A stretch of DNA of 19,931 nt from CAYONZ01 sp964405465 (GCA_964405465.1 CAYONZ010000057.1:1-19931), one strand, 5' to 3'; numbered from the stretch's first letter, positions 6,720 through 15,384 are shown. Notes: generated by a model from the sequence alone, not told the origin. Translations and numbers: made by a program.

Positions 6720-9700
6720 ATGAGTTCTTTAATACGAAATTTCTTTTCTAAATTGTTCTTTAGCGAACCAAAAGTCTTGGTTCGTTTAGCAAAACATCGA
6801 ATTTTACAGGACACAGACGCTCTGGATCTGCCGAAGCATCTTGATGCTGGTGTGGTCCGTTTTGATTTAGATGTGAATTGGTCGGCCTCTCCGTGGAGAT
6901 TTTTGTTTTCAGTGGTCTGGTCTTATCGGAATCGACTGACCCTTGCATATGGTGCCTATCTTTTGGGAACGATTGCGCCTTTGTTAAAGCCCATGCTTGT
7001 GCATTCATTCGTGCAGAGCTTTGGGCAACCGGCATCATTGCCCTTTCTGACTCAAAGTTTGGGATATTCATTGGCGCTAGCAATGGTCGGTCTTGTTACT
7101 GGAATCTGCTGGCAACATTACTTTGCCAATTCTCTTCAGGCACAGATGCAGGTCCAAGCCGATCTCAATCGCCGGATTTTTGCGAAGAGTTTGGCTTTAT
7201 CAAGCCAGGCAAGGCAAAAATCTCAGGTGGGAGACATAGTCAATCACATGAGTAGTGATTCTGAATCAGTTGGTGATTTTGTGATGGCGATTGCTGATTT
7301 GTGCTGGGCCGGTCTTACGATTTTGACTGTTTCAGGTTTGTTGTTTTTTTATATTGGTTGGTCCGCCCTCACTTCGCTTTTGACGCTCTTTATTCTCATG
7401 CCTTTGACGAAATCGGTGGCACAGCGATTTGTGCGATATGAGGAAGAGATGCTGACGCATCGGGATCAAAGAGTGACGATGATCACGCAGATTTTGAATG
7501 CAATTCGTGTCGTGAAGTATTTTTCTTGGGAACGGGCTGTTGAAAACGAAATTGATGAGGTTCGAAAAAAAGAGATTCACAGCAGGTCGCTGCTTGCGCG
7601 CGCAGAGGTTTGGGCTGGCGCAAGCTATTTGGCCGTGGGGTCCATCGTATTGTTTGTGGCATTACTCACTCACGCTTTACGCGGGCAAGTGCTAGATGCA
7701 GCAGTGATCTTCACTTGTATCTCTTGTCTTGCCATACTTGAAGAACCGTTTGGTCAATTGTCTCGTACTTTCTCGCGTCTGACTCAGGCGCGTGTATCGG
7801 CTAAGCGTCTGCAAGATTTTTTTTCGCAAGAAGAATTGTTGAGCAAAATTGAATTATCTGATCTCGGTAGCGATGCCTTTCGCTTCACTGATGCTTGTTT
7901 TTCATATCAGGGTTTGTCGGCATCTCGAGATCAGTGGGCATTGGCGAACCTGAGTTTTTCGATCAAAAAGGGAACCGCCGTTGCAATCGTCGGTCCTGTT
8001 GGTAGTGGCAAGTCCACGTTGCTTCTTGGTCTTTTGGGCGAGGTGCCACTGTGTCGTGGTCGTTGTGAACAGAATCGTGATTTGCAAACGCGTGCATTGG
8101 TGTCGCAAGAAGCCTACATTGTGAATGGCACACTTGAAGAGAACATTGTTTTTGGTTCATTTTCTCAGCTTGGGATCAGAGCGGATGGTGAAAAACAAAG
8201 AGCATGGCTTGAAGAGGTCGTCTCCATGAGTTGTCTGCAAGAGGATTTGCGCGATCTCCCAAATGGCCTTCGGACTGAAATCGGAGAGCGTGGCGTGAAT
8301 TTATCAGGCGGGCAAAAGCAAAGGGTGAGTCTTGCCCGTGCGGCGTATATTCAACCAGACTTGGTTTTGCTTGATGATCCTTTGTCAGCCGTGGATGTCA
8401 GCACAGAAAATAAGATTTGTGACCGGCTTTTATTTGGCCACTGGAGAGACAGAACTCGAATTGTCGTGACTCATCGCTTAGAGCACCTGGATCGTTTCGA
8501 TCAGGTGATCTTTGTTGAAAATGGAAAAGTCACTGCAACAGGAAAGGTCGCTGAGTTGTTGGCGACGAATGCACGGTTCTTGGAGTTTGTTTCACAACAT
8601 GAGTCGCACACCTCGCACGAAAATGTGGTGGCGTCACGTGTGGCGCAAAATGCTGAGAGTGAGCGCAAATTTATTCAGGATGAAGATCGTGAAACCGGGG
8701 CGGTGAAGTCGAGTGTTTACGCCGATTATATTCGGGCCTTAGGCGGAGACAGTCGCTGGTGGAGATTCTTGCTTTCTGTTCTAGTTTTACTATCAATCGC
8801 GGCGGCAGGTTTACCACTTTTGCAAAAAGCATGGTTAGCCTATTTCTCGAATCATTTGGGCCAAGTGTCTTCTTTGCATGCGGTCTTAGTGTATGGCTTG
8901 CTGAGTGTTCTCGTTTTGGTTGTGGGGTTGGGTAACCAACTTTACTGGTTAAAGAGAGGGATTCGTGCGGGACAGAATTTGCATGGTCGAATGCTGAAGT
9001 CATTGCTGCGGACTTCTTTGCGTTTCTTCGATACGACTCCAGTGGGCAGAATCGTCCAAAGGTTTTCCAGGGACATCGAATCAGTTGATATTTATTTGCA
9101 ATGGAGTTTCGAATCTTTTGTGAGCTGTGTTTTGCAGATTGTGGTTTCACTGCTTTTGATCGTGAGCGTTTTACCTGTTATGGCATTGGTGATTGCGCCG
9201 TTGATGCTTGCCTATTGGAATTTGCAGATGATGTATCGTCGTCCGGCTCGTGAAATCAAACGTCTTGATTCCATTTCTCGTTCGCCAAGATTTGCACACT
9301 TCAAAGAAACCGTGCAGGGCTTGACTGTGATTCGTGCGTTTGCAAAAGAAAGTTGGTTTTGGCAGCAATTCTACGAAAAACTCATTTATAGCCAGCGAAT
9401 GTTTTATACCCATTTTATGTTGAATCGTTGGTTCTCGGTGCGTGTTCCACTCTTAGGTTCACTGATTTCCTTTTTCACGCTTGCGGTTTTGTCGTGGGCC
9501 GTACATCAAGGGTTGGTTTCAAGTGGAGTCGCTGCACTCACCACTTTGTATTCGCTTTCTTTTTGGGGTCAGCTCAATTGGGGCGTGCGAATTTTTGCCG
9601 ATATCGAATCGCGAATGACTTCAGTTGAAAGGCTTAAGTTTTACGCGGGCCTTCCAAATGAGGAGAGGCATCTCAGAGCCCAGATTTCATCGCAAATTGC

Positions 9701-10478
9701 GCAAAAATCTAGGTTAGAAACATCAAGTGTAGGTACGATGGATTTGGACCAGGCGAAAGCCATTTCAGGAAACCTCGAAGTTCGGGGGCTCAAAGCACGG
9801 TATGCTGAAGATCTGCCGATGATTTTGCGAGGAGTATCGTTCACAGTTCGGCCAGGAGAAAAGGTCGGTTTAGTCGGGCGTACTGGTAGCGGGAAGAGCT
9901 CTATTTTTCAGGCGCTATTTCAATTCCTGTTGATTGAAGATGGTGAAGTTATTCTAGATGGCAAGGGCATGAGGGATATGTCACTTGAAAGTTGGCGTCG
10001 CCTTTTTGGAATTGTTCCGCAAGATCCGACTCTGTTTGTGGGAAGTTTGCGTTCGAATCTTGATCGCTTCGGAGAGTTCTCAGATGAAGAGCTCAGTGCG
10101 GTCTTGCGTAAGGTGTGTCTCTGGGACTTTGTTTCGGCACATCCACAGGGGTTGCACATGGCTATTGCCGAGAACGGTCAGAACTTAAGCCAGGGACAGC
10201 GCCAGCTTTTGTGTTTGGCTCGCGCTTTGTTGGTTGAGGCGAAGGTCATCTTGATGGACGAGGCGACGGCGAGTGTTGACGTGGAGACAGATCAGATGAT
10301 CCAAAAACTCATCCGCGAATCTTTGACCGATGTAACCATGATTATTATCGCACACCGACTGGGAACGCTCAAAGATTGTGATCGAATTATTGAGATGTTT
10401 GACGGAGTGGCTCGAGAGGTGACTGGTCATATAGCGAGGACTTCGGAAACCGAGAACTCTCTGTGCTCTGCGACATAG
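6720..10478 (+). CDS. Full-length ABCC/MRP-like ABC exporter (TMD-NBD-TMD-NBD in one chain)
   Basis: 1252 residues carrying both halves of an exporter. TMD1 spans about 65-345. NBD1 has Walker A GPVGSGKS (425-432), signature LSGGQ (528-532), Walker B LVLLDDPLSAVD with Asp553 in place of the catalytic Glu, and H-loop H585. A charged linker (about 625-670) leads to TMD2 (about 682-955). NBD2 has Walker A GRTGSGKS (1053-1060), signature LSQGQ (1156-1160), Walker B VILMDEATASVD with catalytic E1181, and H1212. An Asp in NBD1, a non-canonical NBD2 signature, and motifs such as GIVPQDPTLFVGSLRSNLD are ABCC (MRP/CFTR) hallmarks. It therefore probably has one degenerate and one active ATP site and exports amphipathic anions or drugs; the substrate is unknown. 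It has no TMD0, as in short MRPs. Most bacterial exporters are half-size dimers. A weak GAGG lies 10 bases before the ATG. Confidence 0.95.
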   Translation: MSSLIRNFFSKLFFSEPKVLVRLAKHRILQDTDALDLPKHLDAGVVRFDLDVNWSASPWRFLFSVVWSYRNRLTLAYGAYLLGTIAPLLKPMLVHSFVQSFGQPASLPFLTQSLGYSLALAMVGLVTGICWQHYFANSLQAQMQVQADLNRRIFAKSLALSSQARQKSQVGDIVNHMSSDSESVGDFVMAIADLCWAGLTILTVSGLLFFYIGWSALTSLLTLFILMPLTKSVAQRFVRYEEEMLTHRDQRVTMITQILNAIRVVKYFSWERAVENEIDEVRKKEIHSRSLLARAEVWAGASYLAVGSIVLFVALLTHALRGQVLDAAVIFTCISCLAILEEPFGQLSRTFSRLTQARVSAKRLQDFFSQEELLSKIELSDLGSDAFRFTDACFSYQGLSASRDQWALANLSFSIKKGTAVAIVGPVGSGKSTLLLGLLGEVPLCRGRCEQNRDLQTRALVSQEAYIVNGTLEENIVFGSFSQLGIRADGEKQRAWLEEVVSMSCLQEDLRDLPNGLRTEIGERGVNLSGGQKQRVSLARAAYIQPDLVLLDDPLSAVDVSTENKICDRLLFGHWRDRTRIVVTHRLEHLDRFDQVIFVENGKVTATGKVAELLATNARFLEFVSQHESHTSHENVVASRVAQNAESERKFIQDEDRETGAVKSSVYADYIRALGGDSRWWRFLLSVLVLLSIAAAGLPLLQKAWLAYFSNHLGQVSSLHAVLVYGLLSVLVLVVGLGNQLYWLKRGIRAGQNLHGRMLKSLLRTSLRFFDTTPVGRIVQRFSRDIESVDIYLQWSFESFVSCVLQIVVSLLLIVSVLPVMALVIAPLMLAYWNLQMMYRRPAREIKRLDSISRSPRFAHFKETVQGLTVIRAFAKESWFWQQFYEKLIYSQRMFYTHFMLNRWFSVRVPLLGSLISFFTLAVLSWAVHQGLVSSGVAALTTLYSLSFWGQLNWGVRIFADIESRMTSVERLKFYAGLPNEERHLRAQISSQIAQKSRLETSSVGTMDLDQAKAISGNLEVRGLKARYAEDLPMILRGVSFTVRPGEKVGLVGRTGSGKSSIFQALFQFLLIEDGEVILDGKGMRDMSLESWRRLFGIVPQDPTLFVGSLRSNLDRFGEFSDEELSAVLRKVCLWDFVSAHPQGLHMAIAENGQNLSQGQRQLLCLARALLVEAKVILMDEATASVDVETDQMIQKLIRESLTDVTMIIIAHRLGTLKDCDRIIEMFDGVAREVTGHIARTSETENSLCSAT

Positions 10479-10489
10479 ACGGAGAAAGC

Positions 10490-10503
10490 AGATTTGCAAA
10501 TCT
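10490..10503. promoter_or_regulatory. Perfect 14-bp palindrome between the exporter and the secreted protein gene
   Basis: AGATTTGCAAATCT is fully self-complementary. It lies 12 bases after the exporter stop and 115 bases before the ATG at 10618. It could be an operator for the downstream gene; no T-tract follows, so it is not a terminator. Confidence 0.35.
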
Positions 10504-10617
10504 TGATAACTGCTTGATACGATTTTGACATCAGCAGCGGCACAAAATGGATTTGTGTCGCTCGCTGGTGCGGACTTGCGAGGGGCAGCTCCGTGGTTTC
10601 AAACTCAGGGAGGGGAT

Positions 10618-11514
10618 ATGCGCTTTTTGCAAATGCTAGGCGTTTTGGTGTTTTTGTTTTCTCAATCAACTTTCGCATTAAATGGAGTCTATCCACTCAG
10701 GACGCGCATCACGCCTCTTGAAGTAGGCCAGCGCGCAGCAAACGCGAAGGTTTTGTATTATGGTGGGCCGGTCCTTGCCAATGCAAAAGTGTATGCTGTG
10801 TTTTGGGGAAGTGGAGTTGATCAAGCTTTGCAAGAAGGCATGGGACCGTTTTATAGCGCTGTTCTAAATAGCACCCACATGGATGCAATGAAACAGTACT
10901 CAACGTTCGTGAAGGCAGTCGATGGGCGCCAAGGGACGAACCAAACTTTGGGGCGTGGAGCATATGGTGGTGGCTATCTTATCACGCCATCACGAACGGC
11001 GAAGCGACTTGATGATCTCGATATTCGTGCTGAGCTTGAAGAACAAGTCGCGAAAGGGGCTTTGCCTCGTCCAGACAGCAACTCTCTTTACATGATTCAC
11101 TTTCCTGCAGGAGTATCGATCACCATAGAAGGGGCGACTTCGTGCCAGGCCTTTTGTGCTTACCACAACGGATTTACCTCAACCAACTTGGGCGATATTT
11201 TTTATGGCGTGATGCCGGCGTTTAATTCAGGAGCTTGCCGTTTTGGTTGCGGGGGTTCAGCTAAGAATTTCGACACGACGACGATCATTTCGTCTCATGA
11301 GTTGTTTGAAGCCATCACCGATCCATTTCCTACCCCAGGTGATAAACCGAGCTTTCCGCAGGCATGGAACACCAGCGGAGGCGAAGAGGTTGGCGATCTC
11401 TGCTCACATGGAGCCACTGATCTTAAGACTTCAAAAGGGTCTTATAAAATTCAATTGGAGTGGGACAACTCAATTGGGGATTGTGGCCCAGGTCCATTTG
11501 TCTCTGATAATTAG
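10618..11514 (+). CDS. Secreted EXORDIUM/PHI-1-like protein with an HExxE motif
   Basis: ATG at 10618 is chosen because GGGAGGGG (10608-10615) lies just upstream and the product then begins with a clean signal peptide, MRFLQMLGVLVFLFSQSTFA. The mature protein (about 279 residues) starts with a YYGGPVLANAKVYAVFWG block and has CQAFCAYHNGF (C176, C180, H183) and SSHELFEAITDP (H227, E228, E231). The YGGP...VFWG opening and the CxxxC.xH cluster resemble the EXORDIUM/PHI-1 family, best known as plant extracellular growth-related proteins. The HELxEAxTDP block looks like a possible zinc-binding HExxE site, which makes a metallopeptidase-like fold plausible; catalysis is inference. Additional cysteines (GACRFGCGG) suggest disulfides. 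Its stop lies within a 14-bp tandem duplication, and a terminator follows 62 bases later, so it is probably monocistronic. Confidence 0.72.
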   Translation: MRFLQMLGVLVFLFSQSTFALNGVYPLRTRITPLEVGQRAANAKVLYYGGPVLANAKVYAVFWGSGVDQALQEGMGPFYSAVLNSTHMDAMKQYSTFVKAVDGRQGTNQTLGRGAYGGGYLITPSRTAKRLDDLDIRAELEEQVAKGALPRPDSNSLYMIHFPAGVSITIEGATSCQAFCAYHNGFTSTNLGDIFYGVMPAFNSGACRFGCGGSAKNFDTTTIISSHELFEAITDPFPTPGDKPSFPQAWNTSGGEEVGDLCSHGATDLKTSKGSYKIQLEWDNSIGDCGPGPFVSDN

Positions 11515-11536
11515 AGGCTGACAATTAGAGGCTGAA
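11509..11536. repeat. 14-bp tandem duplication containing the stop codon
   Basis: AATTAGAGGCTGAC (11509-11522) is followed at once by AATTAGAGGCTGAA (11523-11536). The TAG stop of the upstream gene lies in the first copy; the second copy supplies a further TAG in another frame. It looks like recent slippage. Confidence 0.8.
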
Positions 11537-11576
11537 CATTGCCTGCTTAGTCGTAGGTTTAGGGGTAGATTTAGCG

Positions 11577-11605
11577 AAAGGCCGCCAATTTGGTGGCCTT
11601 TTCTA
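11577..11605 (+). terminator. Intrinsic terminator after the EXORDIUM-like gene
   Basis: The stem AAAGGCCGCCA / TGGTGGCCTTT (one G-T pair) closes a 3-base loop (11577-11601) and is followed by T-rich sequence (TTTTCTATTT). It ends the 10618-11514 transcript before the aguAB operon. Confidence 0.85.
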
Positions 11606-11724
11606 TTTGAAGGTGTTTGGAGTGATTTTCGGTTCGCCACTTTATTTCGCTGGCTGTCTGTGCTATCAAAAAGGCCATTAAAAATTCAATTTAAACGCCA
11701 AAACACTATACCAAAGGACACGAG

Positions 11725-12825
11725 ATGGTTGGGCCGGTTGCCGAGCAAGACTTAGCCGTTATTTCGCAAAAATTTGCCGCCCTTGAGATGGCCGAGGCCG
11801 ACTTAAGAGAGTGTGTACAACCTGCCGAATGGGCGCCACACGACGCATGTTGGTTGGCATGGCCGAGCCACGAAGATCTTTGGCTAGAAAATCTGCCGGC
11901 GGCGCAGGCCGAATTTACGGCGTTGGTTAAGGCAATTGCAGAGAGCGAACGCGTGGAGCTCATGGTTCCTGCTGATGAACAGCTGGCGCAAGTAGAAAAA
12001 ATTTTTGCAGGTTGCAATGTGCGCTTTCACAAAATTTCGTTTGGTGACATTTGGGTTCGCGATACAGCTCCGATTTTTGTTTGGCAAAAAGATGGTCGAG
12101 TTGCAAACGTACGATTTAAGTTCAATGGTTGGGGTGAGAAGTATTTGCTAGAGCATGATGATCAGGTGTCTTTTAAAGTTGCACGTGAGTCGGCTTCGCA
12201 AGGTATTGCACATGGATCAGTCGATTGGGTTCTCGAGGGAGGATCGATCGATGTAGATGGTGAAGGTACTTGTTTGACCACGACTCAATGTCTTCTCAAC
12301 CCAAATCGCAATCCAGAAATGACGGCTCGTGATCTTGAAAAATCTTTGCGTGACTCGCTCGGCATCACCAAGGTGATTTGGCTCAAAGATGGCCTGATCA
12401 ATGATCATACCGACGGCCATATCGATACGATTGTTCGCTTTGCCTCACCTGGAGTTGTGTTGTGTATGGAGGCCCGGGAGCAAGATGATCCGAATCGGGA
12501 GATCTTAGCACAGCTGATTCATGACCTAGAGAACAGCAGTGATGCCAAAGGAAGAAAGTTAAAAGTAGTGCGCGCTCCTTCGCCTGGGACGGTGTTAAAT
12601 GAGGAGGGCCGTTTGATGCCTGCGAGCTACATGAATTTCTACATCAGCAACAAGACAGTGATTGTGCCGGTCTATGGGACTCGCTATGACGATGAAGCTG
12701 TGCGCGTGGTGGGCAGCTGTTTTCCGAATCACAAAACGATCGGCCTTTCGGCGCGTGCGATTTTGAGCGGCGGCGGGGCATTTCACTGCATCACTCAACA
12801 GCAGCCAAAAGGGAGAAGCTTATGA
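11725..12825 (+). CDS. aguA: Agmatine deiminase (agmatine iminohydrolase)
   Basis: Converts agmatine to N-carbamoylputrescine and ammonia in the cytosol, the second step from arginine to putrescine after arginine decarboxylase. The 366-residue length fits the pentein/peptidylarginine-deiminase-like family. Visible motifs: QPAEWAPHDACWLAWP near the N-terminus, DIWVRDTAP (D113), WVLEGGSIDVDGEG (E171), NDHTDGHIDT (H228, D230, H232) and GGGAFHCITQQQP with nucleophile C355. All catalytic positions are present, so activity is expected. ATG at 11725 has AAAGGA six bases upstream; the first about 25 residues extend beyond the usual family start, and an internal ATG at 11788 is an alternative. The stop overlaps the aguB start by four bases (ATGA), indicating translational coupling. 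No arginine decarboxylase gene is in the window. Confidence 0.97.
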   Translation: MVGPVAEQDLAVISQKFAALEMAEADLRECVQPAEWAPHDACWLAWPSHEDLWLENLPAAQAEFTALVKAIAESERVELMVPADEQLAQVEKIFAGCNVRFHKISFGDIWVRDTAPIFVWQKDGRVANVRFKFNGWGEKYLLEHDDQVSFKVARESASQGIAHGSVDWVLEGGSIDVDGEGTCLTTTQCLLNPNRNPEMTARDLEKSLRDSLGITKVIWLKDGLINDHTDGHIDTIVRFASPGVVLCMEAREQDDPNREILAQLIHDLENSSDAKGRKLKVVRAPSPGTVLNEEGRLMPASYMNFYISNKTVIVPVYGTRYDDEAVRVVGSCFPNHKTIGLSARAILSGGGAFHCITQQQPKGRSL

Positions 12826-13661
12826 ATTCAAAAAAATTAGTTAAGGTGGCCGCCATTCAATGTTCAATCTCTGGCGTTGTGGCTGAAAATGTGGCGAAGA
12901 TCACAAAGTATGTTCGCGAAGCCGCAAGACAAGGGGCACAGGTGATACTCCCGCCCGAGCTATTTGAAGGTCCGTATTTTTGTCGTGAAGAAAAAGATGA
13001 ATTTTTTGACTGGGCGAAACCCGTTGAGGCACACCCGACGATTTTACATTTTCAAAAACTTGCAGAAGAACTTGGGGTCGTTATACCGGTTTCATTTTTT
13101 GAAAAATCTGGTCCCTGTTATTACAATAGCTTGGCGATGATTGATGCCACAGGCGAACTTATGGGAGTCTATCGTAAGAGCCATATTCCTGATGGGCCAG
13201 GTTACGAAGAAAAATTTTATTTCAGACCCGGAGATACAGGTTTCAAAGTTTGGAAAACTAAATTTGGAAATATTGGCGTTGGTATTTGTTGGGATCAGTG
13301 GTTTCCAGAGTGTGCCCGCGCGATGATGTTGAAGGGTGCAGATGTTTTGCTTTATCCAACTGCAATTGGAACTGAGCCCAATAACCCAGGGTTAGATACC
13401 AAAGACCCATGGCAACGCGCCATGATTGGGCATTGCGTTTCCAATGTAGTTCCGGTGGTCGCTGCCAATCGCATTGGTCTCGAAGTGGATCAAACCTTCT
13501 ACGGACATTCATTTATTGCAGATCATCGAGGCAATAAGGTGGCTGAACTTGGCCGCTCTGATGAAGGCGTTATTGTGGCGAGTTTTGATTTTGAAGAGAT
13601 CACGCGCAATCGCGCGAGTTTTGGTTTCTTTCGCGATCGTCGTCCAGAATTCTACCTTTGA
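12822..13661 (+). CDS. aguB: N-carbamoylputrescine amidase
   Basis: Hydrolyses N-carbamoylputrescine to putrescine, CO2 and ammonia, completing the route begun by the upstream deiminase. It is a nitrilase-superfamily protein of 279 residues, slightly shorter than many homologues (about 290). The Glu-Lys-Cys triad is complete: E46 in LPPELFEGPYFC, K119 in YRKSHIPDGPGYEEKFYF and C156 in GVGICWDQWFPECAR. HIPDGPGYEEKFYFRPGDTG is the diagnostic carbamoylputrescine amidase block. A GGGAGA at 12811-12816, inside the end of aguA, serves as ribosome binding site. The gene ends 28 bases from the convergent oleate hydratase gene, with no obvious hairpin between them. Confidence 0.97.
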   Translation: MNSKKLVKVAAIQCSISGVVAENVAKITKYVREAARQGAQVILPPELFEGPYFCREEKDEFFDWAKPVEAHPTILHFQKLAEELGVVIPVSFFEKSGPCYYNSLAMIDATGELMGVYRKSHIPDGPGYEEKFYFRPGDTGFKVWKTKFGNIGVGICWDQWFPECARAMMLKGADVLLYPTAIGTEPNNPGLDTKDPWQRAMIGHCVSNVVPVVAANRIGLEVDQTFYGHSFIADHRGNKVAELGRSDEGVIVASFDFEEITRNRASFGFFRDRRPEFYL

Positions 13662-13689
13662 TTGCTCGTGATCTTGATCGGAACGGTTC

Positions 13690-15306
13690 TTAGCGCAGCA
13701 TGGTCGAGATCGCTTTCTTAATCATCAATGGGTCGTGTTGCCCGTTGTAGATTTTTGGAACTTCACGATCGACTTTTGCTAGGTCATAGACAGCCATCTG
13801 CGCAGAGCGTACCGAGTACTCGACGGTGAAGACCACGTCTTTAGGAATCTCCACATATTGTCCCAGAAGAGCAAGATTCTTGTAGCCCTTAGGTCGAACC
13901 TCAGGGCGATCCCCTTGAGCTCGTGTGAGAAATTGGCTGGTGATAAATGGCAACATGCAAGGAATGCAGTTGGAGGTGCGCAGTGTTTCCTCAAGAATGT
14001 CATGAAATCGCAAGTGATTTAAAAGCTCGATCAATATTTCTTCTCCTGTGCAGTCGGCCATTTTCTTCTTGATAAAATTTCCTTCGCGATCGGCAAACAA
14101 TCCATATCCCCAGCAAACTTGAACATTTGCAGGCTGATTGAGAAAATGTGGTTGATAGGCTAGCACGATAGACATCAACCAATTGCTATCTTTGAGTGTG
14201 ATCAGCGCTCCGGTTCCCGGCTTATTTCCCGAGAATGCTTCTATGCGCTGAAAGAACTTCGGTGACTTGAATGTCACAGTGAAAGAAAGCCACTTTGATT
14301 CATCCACTCGTTCGCAGAAATTTTCAGGACGGCCGAGTTCAGGCCTGTTTTTCGCGATCGTTTTCCATAGTGCGAATGATCCGTCAGTTTGATTTCGCAC
14401 CAGATCTGCAGGTTTGTTCATGCTGCCCAGTCGAGAAGAATCAGTCATCGAGCCCGGAGTGAAGAACACGAAGTCCTCCTCATGCACATGAAGTCTTTCT
14501 GTCGCATTTGCCTTTGTCGAGCTGACGATAAATGCCGACACGATTTGTTCGGAGCTTTGTGGTGAGTTTTTTTTGAATTCGATATCAATAACTTTTGTTG
14601 AGTTCTGAAAAACTACCCCCTGCTCTTTGAGCCATTTTTCGAGCGGCAAAACCATAGAGTCATATTGATTATAGGGAGTACGATCGACACCGGCAAGTGT
14701 ATCGATGCGCTCAAACTCATGCATGAAGCGATGAAGATAGCGTTTGAATTCGACAGCACTGTGCCAAGGTTCGAAGGCAAACATAGTGGCCCACATATAC
14801 CAAAAGTTGGTGGTAAAAAAATGTGAAGAGAAGTGCTCGTCCACTCGCGAGGTGCCAAGTGAGGATTCTGGTTTCGCCATGAGCATCGTGATTTCAAAAC
14901 GATCTCGATGGTTAAATCCTAAAGAGTGTGCGTCGAGTATTTTCCCATTTTGTACGAGTCGGGCTTGGGCGTGAGTTTTAATTTGCAAGTTGAACTGTTT
15001 TATTTCTTCGGTCACGCTTCGCTCGTTGTTGCTGAGCGAAGGAATGCTCGAAAACAAATCGTAGGTGCAAAAGTAGGTGAAGTTCATCATGCGACCGCCA
15101 CGAATCACGTAGCCATGGTCGGCCTGTCCTGCTCCGTCAAGACTTCCACCATTGATGGGGCTTTCGTCTAAAATGGTGATCTGCTCTCCCTTCCAGTGGG
15201 CATCGCGAATGAGAAAGGCAGCGGCTGACAATGAGGCGATGCCTCCTCCAATCATATAGGCATGACGATTCTCTTGTGGCATTTGCGTGTTTCTTTGCGC
15301 ATTCAT
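13690..15306 (-). CDS. Oleate hydratase family FAD protein (myosin-cross-reactive antigen type)
   Basis: Family members bind FAD and add water to the cis-9 double bond of unsaturated fatty acids, giving 10-hydroxystearate from oleate. The 538-residue protein has the N-terminal dinucleotide motif YMIGGGIASLSAAAFLIRD, LDESPINGGSLDGAG, the family block GYVIRGGRMMNFTY (R69-M74), TYDLFSSIPSL and RTPYNQYDSMVLPLEKWL (YNQY at 212-215, which holds the family's conserved active-site Tyr). The usual RGGREM motif reads RGGRMM here, so the Glu proposed to activate water in well-studied enzymes is Met73. From memory, a Rhodococcus erythropolis subfamily shares this substitution and is still active, so I do not call it dead. 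ATG at 15306 has AGAGGAGA five bases upstream. A TetR gene is divergently transcribed 104 bases away and probably controls it. Confidence 0.92.
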   Translation of the reverse strand: MNAQRNTQMPQENRHAYMIGGGIASLSAAAFLIRDAHWKGEQITILDESPINGGSLDGAGQADHGYVIRGGRMMNFTYFCTYDLFSSIPSLSNNERSVTEEIKQFNLQIKTHAQARLVQNGKILDAHSLGFNHRDRFEITMLMAKPESSLGTSRVDEHFSSHFFTTNFWYMWATMFAFEPWHSAVEFKRYLHRFMHEFERIDTLAGVDRTPYNQYDSMVLPLEKWLKEQGVVFQNSTKVIDIEFKKNSPQSSEQIVSAFIVSSTKANATERLHVHEEDFVFFTPGSMTDSSRLGSMNKPADLVRNQTDGSFALWKTIAKNRPELGRPENFCERVDESKWLSFTVTFKSPKFFQRIEAFSGNKPGTGALITLKDSNWLMSIVLAYQPHFLNQPANVQVCWGYGLFADREGNFIKKKMADCTGEEILIELLNHLRFHDILEETLRTSNCIPCMLPFITSQFLTRAQGDRPEVRPKGYKNLALLGQYVEIPKDVVFTVEYSVRSAQMAVYDLAKVDREVPKIYNGQHDPLMIKKAISTMLR

Positions 15307-15351
15307 AAGCTTCTCCTCTTTTGGCGAGATTTCGGGTACGATACAATCTAA

Positions 15352-15369
15352 GAATACAAGTTTTTATTC
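15352..15369. promoter_or_regulatory. Candidate TetR operator, inverted repeat 1
   Basis: GAATA and TATTC arms flank an 8-base spacer in the 104-bp divergent region between oleate hydratase and the TetR gene. TetR proteins usually bind such symmetric sites in their own intergenic region. The short arms make this tentative. Confidence 0.35.
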
Positions 15370-15384
15370 GCGTTTTATACTCGC

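Noticed and set aside
8391..8399. Reading NBD1 of the exporter as inactivated by a recent mutation (Asp in place of Glu)
   Set aside because: Asp at this position with the sequence DDPLSAVD is the normal state of ABCC NBD1, so it is a family feature, not damage.
8671..9150. Minus-strand 159-residue open frame inside the exporter gene
   Set aside because: It lies entirely antisense to conserved transporter sequence; a shadow.
10525..10617. Upstream TTG extension of the EXORDIUM-like gene
   Set aside because: It would bury the signal peptide behind 31 residues; the ATG at 10618 has a strong ribosome binding site and a clean signal sequence.
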